Source: Streptomyces cavernae (lineage in GTDB: Bacteria; Actinomycetota; Actinomycetes; Streptomycetales; Streptomycetaceae). Taken from it: DNA of 37,501 nucleotides. The stretch lies in NCBI RefSeq assembly GCF_004023625.1, contig NZ_RPDJ01000059.1:1-37501 (forward strand), written 5' to 3'. This document shows positions 8,401 to 14,410 of this stretch, piece after piece (the stretch's first letter is position 1; each line of letters opens with the position of its first letter). The notes beneath the pieces were generated by a model, which was not told where the DNA came from, searched no databases, and saw only the letters and a list, made by a program, of their open reading frames with translations. Both the position numbers and the translations under genes were made by a program.

Positions 8401-8573
8401 GCTCGTACACCGGTGAGTGCTCCACGGACGACGGGACGACGTGGCGCACGGTCGCCACCGTGCCGGTACCCGGGGCGGCCGGCACCCAGGACGTGGGGCT
8501 GTTCATGAGCGCCACCAACGGGGGCGGCGGGGCCCGGGGGACGGTGGAGTTCAGCGGCTGGACCCTCGCGTAA
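5463..8573 (+). CDS. Secreted alpha-N-acetylglucosaminidase, GH89 (NAGLU family), 1036 aa
   Basis: The N-terminus has a Tat signal: SRRTVLG (residues 5-11), a hydrophobic stretch, and a likely cut after AHA at 28-30. The GH89 order follows: a small N-terminal alpha/beta domain with GVHWYLKYVCG (about 94-104), the barrel with GCNEVLVIAGMEAVYH, GYYGHVP and DLLHEGG, then MPEAADRDPAAFELFSELAW and an alpha-helical C-terminal part. By position against human NAGLU and clostridial GH89, Glu319 (LHEGG) and Glu439 (MPEA) are the candidate acid/base and nucleophile (inference). The last ~180 residues look like an added beta-sandwich domain. It should remove terminal alpha-GlcNAc from outside glycans. 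Codon 133 is TTA (5859-5861), rare in Streptomyces and read by the bldA tRNA. ATG follows GGGGG by 7 nt. Confidence 0.88.
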   Translation: MTDPSRRTVLGTAGAIGLGTALGVAVPAHAAESPDEGPAFDTAPVRSALNRLLPGHADQFRLTLAPGSRDRFEVTGRTGRISVTGTTPAVLLTGVHWYLKYVCGAHITWNGSQLDLPRRLPAPARTLTRATSLPHRFALNDTNDGYTAPYADWAYWERMIDVLALHGCNEVLVIAGMEAVYHRVLKDFGYSDAESRGWLPAPSHQPWWLLQNLSGYGGPLSEELIARRAALGRRIADRLRELGMSPVLPGYYGHVPKEFVARNGGDAHVVPQGVWHGFERPDWLDPRTNAFAKVASSFYAHQRDVFGTAAHFKMDLLHEGGTAGDVPVPDAARGVERALQSAHPGATWVILGWQENPLPELIDAIDKSKMLIVDGVSDRYTSVTDRERDWGGTPYAFGTIPNFGGRTTIGARAHIWNEKFFAWRDKADSALVGTAYMPEAADRDPAAFELFSELAWSEGEIDREAWFSGYARFRYGGRDASARRAWRALHDTAYQQHAVERSDPHDSLFCARPDLSANRAAEYAPRALTYDPGRFDAALAGLLGVSVGLRRSAAYRHDLVDVTRQALAHRSRQLLPQLKAAYAAKDQETFKTLSTLWLRLMRLSDDVTGTDPAFLLGPWVNDARLLATNDAERAEFERTAKVLITVWGGRATSDAGSLHEYGNREWHGLMADFYVPRWQKWLDALQDALATGTAPAAVDWFAVEEPWTRERKDYPLRPVGDAYRTAAKVHDVLARAPYQGSLTVTAEPPVLPPGGQARLEALFTNVNGLRPTGRVDFALSGIDAPPEGPTSLASVPAAGTGRVRWRADAAGTPLDRPLRPLPYTITVRYGPRGEDRVDSRFDGTLFEAGPLDAGWRTYTNNAAVFGQLGDRFAIDGAGADLWRGTTEFGTVYREGALRDGVSVTLRVEAQAVTGNWARSGIIVRNSLATPGSPGFLNLAVTPANGVVLSYDTTGDGTLDTYRRITGVKAPVLLRLTRADGSYTGECSTDDGTTWRTVATVPVPGAAGTQDVGLFMSATNGGGGARGTVEFSGWTLA

Positions 8574-8585
8574 ACCCGGAGGCTC

Positions 8586-8618
8586 CACGGGCACACCGCG
8601 TGCGAGGGTGTGCCCGTG
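8586..8618 (+). promoter_or_regulatory. Hairpin covering the ribosome site and start of the TPR gene
   Basis: A perfect 12-bp stem, CACGGGCACACC (8586-8597) with GGTGTGCCCGTG (8607-8618), closes a 9-nt loop. The right arm contains the end of the GAGGG ribosome site (8604-8608) and the whole GTG start (8616-8618). It begins 13 nt after the GH89 stop. It may be the GH89 terminator, a structure that hides the downstream start, or both. Confidence 0.65.
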
Positions 8619-9356
8619 AGTGACGTTGACCCCGTGAAACCCGTGAACCACGTGAACCGCGTGAACCGCGTGAACCGCGTGAACCCGCTCGATGCCGTGA
8701 AACACGTGAACCGCGTGAACCCGCTCGATGCCGTGAAACACGTGAACCGCGTGAACCCGCTCGATGCCGTGAAACACGTGAACCGCGTGGAGGCCCTCGA
8801 TGCCGTGAACCCTGTGAACTCTTCCGATGCCGTGAACCCCGTCGGCTCTGTGAACTCCGACTGGGATGAGCGGGTCGCCGCCGCCTGGGCCACGTTCGAC
8901 GACCATGACGCGGCGGACGCGGCCGGCTTCCGGGCGGTTATCGACACGCTCGTCGCCGAGCTGCCCGCCGACAGCCCCATCGGTCTCTTCGAACGGGCCT
9001 GCGCCTGGGACTCGACCGGGCACTCCGACAAGGCGGTCCCGCTCTACCAGGAGGCACTGGAGCGCGGACTGACCGGATACCGCAGACGCCGGACGACGAT
9101 CCAGCTCTCCAGTTCGCTCAGGAACATCGGCCGCCCCGAGGAGGGTGTCCGCCTCCTCACCCCCGAACTGGACGCACCGTCCGATGAATTGGACGACGCC
9201 GTACGGGCCACGCTGGCGCTGTGCCTGGCCGAACTGGGCCGTGAACGCGAGGGGCTGTCACTGGTGATCGGCGCACTGGCACGCCATCTCCCGCGGTACC
9301 AGCGGTCGATGACGAACTATGCCCGGTTGCTGGTGGAGGGCGGCAGCACCGACTGA
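8616..9356 (+). CDS. Tetratricopeptide-repeat protein with repeat-expanded N-terminus, 246 aa
   Basis: Residues from about 85 onward (WDERVAAAWATFDD, FERACAWDSTGHSDKAVPLY, RTTIQLSSSLRNIGR, LALCLAELGREREGL, HLPRYQRSMTNYARLL) form helical TPR-like repeats of a small cytoplasmic protein common in actinomycetes; I recall homologues starting almost directly at the WDERV segment. Here a Val/Asn-rich stretch of roughly 75 residues, built from VNR and VNPLDAVKHVNR units, sits between MSDVD and WDERV. The GTG at 8616 was chosen because GAGGG lies 7 nt upstream; a GTG two codons earlier is in frame. Many GTG codons in the repeat could serve as internal starts, one just before NSDWDE. Function unknown; TPRs usually mediate protein contacts. 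Confidence 0.7.
   Translation: MSDVDPVKPVNHVNRVNRVNRVNPLDAVKHVNRVNPLDAVKHVNRVNPLDAVKHVNRVEALDAVNPVNSSDAVNPVGSVNSDWDERVAAAWATFDDHDAADAAGFRAVIDTLVAELPADSPIGLFERACAWDSTGHSDKAVPLYQEALERGLTGYRRRRTTIQLSSSLRNIGRPEEGVRLLTPELDAPSDELDDAVRATLALCLAELGREREGLSLVIGALARHLPRYQRSMTNYARLLVEGGSTD
8634..8855 (+). repeat. Coding minisatellite: 9-nt GTGAACCGC units and three exact 36-nt copies
   Basis: A 9-nt unit (GTGAACCGC, VNR) gives way to three exact 36-nt copies at 8679-8786 encoding VNPLDAVKHVNR, then decayed copies (VEALDAVNPVN, SSDAVNPVGSVN). Each 36-nt copy carries a CACGTG palindrome. All unit lengths are multiples of three, so expansion keeps the frame. Confidence 0.9.
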
Positions 9357-9378
9357 CACTCCTGGTATCCGCAGCAGG

Positions 9379-9405
9379 GGACGGCCCCACGACCGGGCGC
9401 CGTCC
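9379..9405 (+). terminator. Probable terminator of the TPR gene
   Basis: GGACGGC (9379-9385) pairs with GCCGTCC (9099 offset: 9399-9405), extended by CCC/GGG with a one-base bulge around loop ACGACC. It lies 23 nt after the TPR stop and directly before the 14-nt minisatellite. There is no T run. Confidence 0.5.
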
Positions 9406-9585
9406 TGCCGCGCCCGTCCTGCCGCGCCCGTGCTCTCGGGCCCGTGCTCTCGGACCCGCCCTGCCGGGCCCGTACTGTCCGGACCCGGCCTGCCGGACCC
9501 GCCCAGCCGAACCCGCATTGCCGGCCCCGCCCAGCCGAACCCGCACTATCGGCCCCGCCCGGCCGGACCGTCCTGTCGGGCCCGT
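9404..9585. repeat. Non-coding 14-nt degenerate minisatellite, 13 units
   Basis: Thirteen units near CCTGCCGGRCCCGY follow one another; eleven are 14 nt, one is 15 and one is 13. Units 1 and 2 are identical, and units 8 and 10 are identical. Because 14 is not a multiple of three, no frame is kept, so this is not a protein repeat. Several units contain the self-complementary CGGGCCCG. Confidence 0.8.
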
Positions 9586-10347
9586 CCCCGCGGCCCTTCG
9601 TCGCTGTGGCGGGCGCCGTCCCGGGGTCCCGGGCGCCTCGCCGTCTCCCTGGTCGGTGTGCCGACAGTGGCGGAGCCTGCCCGCCGACGAGCCTCCTGAC
9701 CCGAGGGCCTCCCACCCGCCGACCTTCAGCCCACCGGCTCCCTCCCGGCGGCCTCCTGACCGACGGCCCCACGGCTGCGGCCTCCCCGTAGTCACCCCGT
9801 CGCCCGGCCCCTGCCCCTGCCCCTGCCCCTGCCGACCGCGGCCGCCCGCGCTCCCGTCCCCCCGGTGGGCCGGACGGGTGATGGCCGGCAGTCGGCGGTG
9901 GTCGGAATTCCCCGAACGGCGGACCGAATCGCCCGGCGACCACAGCGGCCGACGGGTTCCCGGACTTCCCGGGTGCGGGGGTCGCAAGCGGGATTCGCAA
10001 GTCTTGAAGGGCCGAACGAGTGCCGGTGCTCCGCCGTATGTGCAGTGCCTGTGTGAGCCTGTTTTGAGTCGGCACGCCCATGTCTATGGATCTTCATGCC
10101 TGAACGCGGCCGATGGTCTTTTTGTCTGACGACTCGTTACCCGGAAGTCGTCCGCGCAGGGCACCTGCACAGGCGGATGACCTGCGGCAGTACCGATCGA
10201 GGCAAGGACGATCAGCGCGATGTCGGGAGAGGTGATACCGACGACGAACCCCCCAGAGGACTGTCCGGCACCGGTCGCTCGTGTCCAACCCACTCGGCAA
10301 CAACGCACGATCACCCATCAAGCACCCTCTGAAGGAGCCCGATCTTC

Positions 10348-11412
10348 ATGCTCAGACGTCCTACATGGCGTATCGCCCTGGCCGCCGCCACCGTGAGCCT
10401 GGTGGCGGCCGCCCCCCTGGTGGCCGTCGAACCGGCTTTCGCTCAGTACCCGCCCGCCCCGGGAGTGACGCTCGACGACAATTCGGTGGCTGCTGGTCAG
10501 TCGATCGACTTCGAGGCCTACGGCTACCCGTTCGAAGAGGGCGAGGAGGTCATCGCCTGGCTCGTGCGCATCGGTGACGGATGTGTTGCCCCCACTCCGG
10601 GCCCCACCGTGACCCCCACCCCGACCCCGACCGCGACCGAGACCCCCGCCCCCGACGGCCGGAACGGTGACTGGGGCGGCAACGGCGGAGGCGGCAACGG
10701 CGGCGGTGGCGGCCGACCCGGAGGCGGCAACGGCGGTGGCGACGGAGGCGGAGACGGCTGCGACGTGGCCGTCGGAAGCCTGGGCAGCGGCGGAGGCGGC
10801 GGTGGCGGAGGCGGCGGAGGCAGTGCCGTCCAGCTCGGCACCTTCACCGCCACGGCCAACCCCGAGGGTGGCGTCGAGGTCGAGGGAACGGTTGAGATCC
10901 CCGACAACACCCGGTCCGGCACCTACCTGTTCTACCTGGTCGGCCAGGAGTCCGGAGCCATCGCGAGCGCGGTGCTGACCGTCGAGGGTGACGGCGGCAA
11001 CGGCGGCGGCAACGGCGGCGGCAACGGCGGCGGCAACGGTGGCCGACCCGGAGGCGAGAACGGCCGCCCCGGAGGCGACGGTCGCGGTGACGGCGATGGT
11101 CGCGGCGACGGGCGCGGCGACGGAAACGGGCGCGGCGACGGCGACGGACGCGGTGACGGAAACGGGCGCGGCGACCACGACGGACGCGGCGACCACAACG
11201 GGCGCGGCGACCACGACGATCACGGTCGCGGCGACCACGACGGACGCGGCGACAATGAGGGACGGCCCGGCCACGGCCCCGACGAGCTCGCGAAGACCGG
11301 CCCCTCGGACACCACCGTTGCTGTGCTCGCCGGAACGAGCGGCCTGCTGCTCCTCGGCGGCGGAACCCTGCTGATCACCAAGCGCAGGCGTTCCGGCGCC
11401 CAGCGAGGCTGA
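10348..11412 (+). CDS. LAKTG-anchored Gly-rich/RGD-repeat surface protein, 354 aa
   Basis: A signal peptide (MLRRPTWRIALAAATVSLVA..., cut near AFA at 34-36) leads to a small beta domain with LDDNSVAAGQSIDFEAYGYPF, a TPTPTPTATETP linker and Gly/Asn-rich repeats. A second beta strand region (GTFTATANPEGGVEVEGTVE... to SAVLTVEG) looks Ig-like, with two Cys. A further Gly-rich part and ten RGD tripeptides follow. The C-terminus is a sortase signal: LAKTG at 314-318, hydrophobic segment, then KRRRSGAQRG. LAxTG is the motif known for class E sortases of Streptomyces, so covalent attachment to the wall is expected. GAAGGAG lies about 10 nt before the ATG. No sortase gene is in the window. Role unknown, perhaps adhesion or aerial surface. 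Confidence 0.85.
   Translation: MLRRPTWRIALAAATVSLVAAAPLVAVEPAFAQYPPAPGVTLDDNSVAAGQSIDFEAYGYPFEEGEEVIAWLVRIGDGCVAPTPGPTVTPTPTPTATETPAPDGRNGDWGGNGGGGNGGGGGRPGGGNGGGDGGGDGCDVAVGSLGSGGGGGGGGGGGSAVQLGTFTATANPEGGVEVEGTVEIPDNTRSGTYLFYLVGQESGAIASAVLTVEGDGGNGGGNGGGNGGGNGGRPGGENGRPGGDGRGDGDGRGDGRGDGNGRGDGDGRGDGNGRGDHDGRGDHNGRGDHDDHGRGDHDGRGDNEGRPGHGPDELAKTGPSDTTVAVLAGTSGLLLLGGGTLLITKRRRSGAQRG
11083..11262 (+). repeat. Ten-fold RGD-containing coding repeat
   Basis: Units of mostly 18 nt encode RGDGDG, RGDGNG, RGDHDG, RGDHNG and RGDNEG with one short and one long unit. The order drifts from Gly/Asn-rich to His/Asp-rich copies, as expected for tandem duplication followed by divergence. Confidence 0.9.
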
Positions 11413-11472
11413 GGTTCGTCAGTGCCCTGGTTGACCCACAACCTCTCGGACAGCCGTGTGCTGTCCGGCCTG

Positions 11473-11513
11473 ACCGGCCTGGTGCGACGGAGCCACCGTC
11501 GCACCAGGCCGGT
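11473..11513. terminator. Perfect 18-bp inverted repeat after the surface-protein gene
   Basis: ACCGGCCTGGTGCGACGG (11473-11490) is exactly complementary to CCGTCGCACCAGGCCGGT (11496-11513) around a 5-nt loop. It lies 60 nt after the stop and 46 nt before the first glycosyltransferase start. It most likely separates the surface-protein transcript from the polysaccharide cluster. Confidence 0.8.
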
Positions 11514-11558
11514 GCCGTTGATGCGCGCAGTAAAGGCATACGGGATGGAGCACACCCC

Positions 11559-12683
11559 ATGCACATCCTGCGGCTGAGCTACCGGGTCCCCCCGATGCCC
11601 GGCGGACTGGAACGCCATGTGGAACGCCTGACACATGAGCAGGTGCGCCGCGGACACCGGGTGACGATGGCCTTCCGGCACGGCACGGCACTGCCCCCGG
11701 GAGCCGCACGGCTGCCACTGCGTACCACCGCCATGTCCCGAGCGCTGGCCCGGATGTCCGACAAGGCCGCCTTCGCGGTGGAGGCCGCGGCGATGACCCG
11801 GCAGCTGTGCGGTGGCTCGCGGGCGCACGACATCGACATGCTGCACCTGCACGGGGACCACACGGAGGCCATGTGGCTGGGGCCCGTCTGCCGGCACCTG
11901 GGCATCCCGCTGTGCCTGACCGTCCACGGGCGACTCGCCACCCGGTGGCAGCGCCTGGCCCGACATGCTTTCCGGCAGGTGGACGCGTTCATCGCACTGG
12001 GCTCGGGGACCGCGGCCGACCTCGTGGCACGCGGGGTGCCCGAGCGGCGCATCCTCACGATGTCCAGCGGTCTGGAGCTGTCCCGCATGCCGTCCGCGAC
12101 CGCTCCCCGCGACCGCGAATCCGGTCTGATCGTCAGCGTGGGCGCGCTCGATCCGGTGAAGAACCACGCCCTGCTCATCGAGGCCTTCCACGACTTGGCC
12201 CGCGACCGCCCCGAACTGCGTCTCGTCATCGCGGGCGAGGGCCCGGAGCTGGACCGGCTCAGGACGCTCGCGGCCGCCGGGCCGGGGGTGGAACTGGTCG
12301 GCGCCCTGCCGCGGCAGGAGGTCTACCGGCTTGTGGGCCGTGCCGAGGTGTTCGTCCTCGCGTCGCGTCGGCTGCCGGGCAAGGGCGAGGGCGTGCCCAC
12401 GGCCGCGTTGGAGGCACTGGCCATGGGCACCCCGGTCGTGGTGTCGTCGGAGGCCACGCTCCATCCGGTGATCCGGGATCCGGAGGCGTACCGGATCTTT
12501 CGGTCCGGGTCGAAGACGGACCTGACAGGCGCTCTGACGACGCTGCTCGACGACGCGGCGCTCCGGGAGAGGATGAGCGCTCTCGGCAGACGCGCCGCCG
12601 CCGAGCTGGACTGGCCTGTGGTCGCGGGGCGGGTCGAGGAGTGGTACCGGACGGCACTCGGATCCGCTCTCACCCGGCTCTGA
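11559..12683 (+). CDS. Glycosyltransferase family 4, 374 aa
   Basis: This is a two-domain GT-B retaining glycosyltransferase. The N-terminal acceptor domain starts MHILRLSYRVPPMPGGLERH with the Gly-rich loop PPMPGGLE (11-18). The nucleotide-sugar domain has SVGALDPVKNHALLIEAF (193-210), the strand LVIAGEGPELDRL, and the GT4 E-x7-E pair Glu277/Glu285 in GEGVPTAALEALAMGTPVVV. It lacks membrane segments and should act at the inner membrane face, adding a sugar from an NDP- or GDP-donor to the lipid-linked repeat unit. Donor and acceptor are not predictable. It is the first gene of the polysaccharide cluster; the polymerase gene follows 293 bp later on the same strand. Confidence 0.88.
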   Translation: MHILRLSYRVPPMPGGLERHVERLTHEQVRRGHRVTMAFRHGTALPPGAARLPLRTTAMSRALARMSDKAAFAVEAAAMTRQLCGGSRAHDIDMLHLHGDHTEAMWLGPVCRHLGIPLCLTVHGRLATRWQRLARHAFRQVDAFIALGSGTAADLVARGVPERRILTMSSGLELSRMPSATAPRDRESGLIVSVGALDPVKNHALLIEAFHDLARDRPELRLVIAGEGPELDRLRTLAAAGPGVELVGALPRQEVYRLVGRAEVFVLASRRLPGKGEGVPTAALEALAMGTPVVVSSEATLHPVIRDPEAYRIFRSGSKTDLTGALTTLLDDAALRERMSALGRRAAAELDWPVVAGRVEEWYRTALGSALTRL

Positions 12684-12976
12684 GCCGTGTCACGGCATCA
12701 CCCGTCCACGCGCGTTCGAGGCAACGGTGAAGGACGGTCAGGTGCGAAGGTACGGAGATATTCCTGCCCCGAGGTCGCGCTTGTCGGTGTGTCCCGCGCA
12801 CACGTAGTGGCGAAATCAGTACATATGGACAGGGCGTGCGGCCAGGACTCCGGAGCGTCGGCCGGGCCTGCCGTCCAGGGCCGCGACCTCCAGGGGAGAT
12901 TCGCGCCCCCACCGATCGGCCTCTCACGGCGGACGCCGACGACGGCAATTCTTGTGAACCACGGAGGGACCAATTG
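12684..12976. other. 293-bp gap before the polymerase gene
   Basis: No gene is supported. A GGAGGG ribosome site for the polymerase lies at its right end. I see no clear promoter hexamers or terminator. Confidence 0.5.
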
Positions 12977-14410
12977 ATGCGGATCCCATCCTTGGGGGCT
13001 TCGCCGGCCATCGCTGGTGTCATGGCCTTCGCGGCTTTTCTGAGCGCTCTGGCCGTCCCCGAGCCCGATCTCGCCCTCGGCATCCTGCTGATCGCCGCGG
13101 CCGCGCTGTTCGTCGTCACCGCGCGTCCGGGACTGATCGTCCTGGTCACGACGGCGGTAACGGTGATCCATCCGTCCGTCTGGCCGCAGTTGGGGACGTT
13201 TTCGGAATACGTCGTCCATTTCGGCGACGTATGCCTCCTGGTTGTCTGTGCGACCGTGCTGCTGCGATACGCCCGTCTCCATCGCACACCTGTGCTTCTG
13301 CTGCTGGCGTTGTTGGTGCTTTTCGGTGTGACACGGAATGCCCTGAGCAACGGCTCGGAGAGTACGGCGAGTTTCTTCCGTGTCATGGAACCCGTCATCG
13401 TATGGGCCGTGGTGGGCCGGTCTCTTCCCCGGGACTTCGGCCTGTGGCGCTGGGCTCGTTGGAGTCTGCTGGGAGTGTTGGCAACCGTCCCCCTCTTCGG
13501 CGACACCGCGTACCGCTGGTCGGGATTGCCGGGCGGGCCCAACGAGGTCGCACTGATCGCCGCGGTACTGGTCGTGCTCGGTGCGGCCGAGTCGAGCCCT
13601 GCGGCGAGGACGCTCTTCCTGGTGAGCGGAGTGATCGGGCTGTTCGGTGCACGAGGGATCGGCGCCTCAGCCGGTGCGCTGGCCGGACTGGCGGTGCTCG
13701 CCATCGGCCGGAGGGAACAGCTCCGGGCCATGAGGACCACACGCGGCATCCGTCTGCTGGTCCTGGTCGGCGCGGCCGTATCCGCCTTTCTGTTCATTCC
13801 TCGCATCCGCCCCGATCTGCATATCACCCTCTGGGTCCACACCTCGCAGGCCGAGTCCTTCTGGGGCGCCTTCGGCGCCGCCAACCCACTGGTCGGCAGT
13901 GGGTGGTCGCAGATGGACTCCGATGCGCTCATGGACACCTACCGGATCACGCACATCGCCGGTCTGCACAACGTCTATCTGGACATCGCCGTGTACCTGG
14001 GGATGGTCGGATCGGTCCTCTTCCTCATGCTGCTGTGGCACATCTGGCGCCCCGGTGACCTGGTCACACGGGCGGTTCTCTGCGCGACCGCGGTGTGGTT
14101 CAACACCACGGGGGCCTATCCGTGTGCGGGCTGGGGGATGCTCGGTCTCGCGGTCGCGGCGGCCTCCTGCCGGGTCACCCCGCGCTCGGGCCCTGAAGCG
14201 CCGACGGATCGCACGAGCCCCAGGACCTACGGGGAGGTTCTTCCCGCTCCCGCGGGCTCCGGGACCGCTGCCGTCAGCGCACCGGCACAGGGCACCGCTC
14301 TCACCAAGACCCTCAGCACGAGGAACCAGCAGGCCGTGCTCAGCGCCAGCAGGCACAGCGAGCCCCACGCGAACGCCGCCGCAGTGCGCTCGGGGCCCGG
14401 CCAGAACTGA
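12977..14410 (+). CDS. Wzy-like O-antigen polymerase/ligase membrane protein, 477 aa
   Basis: ATG at 12977 has GGAGGG about 9 nt upstream. About ten hydrophobic segments span residues 8-390. The longest soluble loop (about 275-335) contains SFWGAFGAANPLVGSGWSQM and ITHIAGLHNVYLDIAVYLG; the GxGW and HNxYLD features are typical of the large extracytoplasmic loop of O-antigen ligase/Wzy polymerases. It should join flipped repeat units on the outer face. Pfam-level similarity among Wzy proteins is weak, so the call rests on topology and loop motifs. The last ~60 codons lie antisense over the end of the flippase gene and read as a Ser/Ala/Thr-rich cytoplasmic tail, probably read-through rather than a functional domain. 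Confidence 0.75.
   Translation: MRIPSLGASPAIAGVMAFAAFLSALAVPEPDLALGILLIAAAALFVVTARPGLIVLVTTAVTVIHPSVWPQLGTFSEYVVHFGDVCLLVVCATVLLRYARLHRTPVLLLLALLVLFGVTRNALSNGSESTASFFRVMEPVIVWAVVGRSLPRDFGLWRWARWSLLGVLATVPLFGDTAYRWSGLPGGPNEVALIAAVLVVLGAAESSPAARTLFLVSGVIGLFGARGIGASAGALAGLAVLAIGRREQLRAMRTTRGIRLLVLVGAAVSAFLFIPRIRPDLHITLWVHTSQAESFWGAFGAANPLVGSGWSQMDSDALMDTYRITHIAGLHNVYLDIAVYLGMVGSVLFLMLLWHIWRPGDLVTRAVLCATAVWFNTTGAYPCAGWGMLGLAVAAASCRVTPRSGPEAPTDRTSPRTYGEVLPAPAGSGTAAVSAPAQGTALTKTLSTRNQQAVLSASRHSEPHANAAAVRSGPGQN

Larger units (their letters stand above)
9357..10347. other. 991-bp region without a supported gene
   Basis: It holds a terminator-like hairpin at the TPR gene end, a 14-nt minisatellite (9404-9585), a short CCTGCC microsatellite near 9806-9831, and AT-richer sequence from about 10050 that probably includes the promoter of the LAKTG surface-protein gene. 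Open frames here are Arg/Pro/Gly-rich on both strands and lack ribosome sites, so I do not call them. Confidence 0.6.

Noticed and set aside
8634..8855. CRISPR-like array
   Set aside because: Repeats are contiguous, in frame and have no unique spacers.
9157..10081. Gly/Arg/Ala-rich open frames in the gap after the TPR gene
   Set aside because: They cross a 14-nt repeat that shifts frame in each unit, so the repeat cannot be a protein repeat; no ribosome site or recognisable domain.
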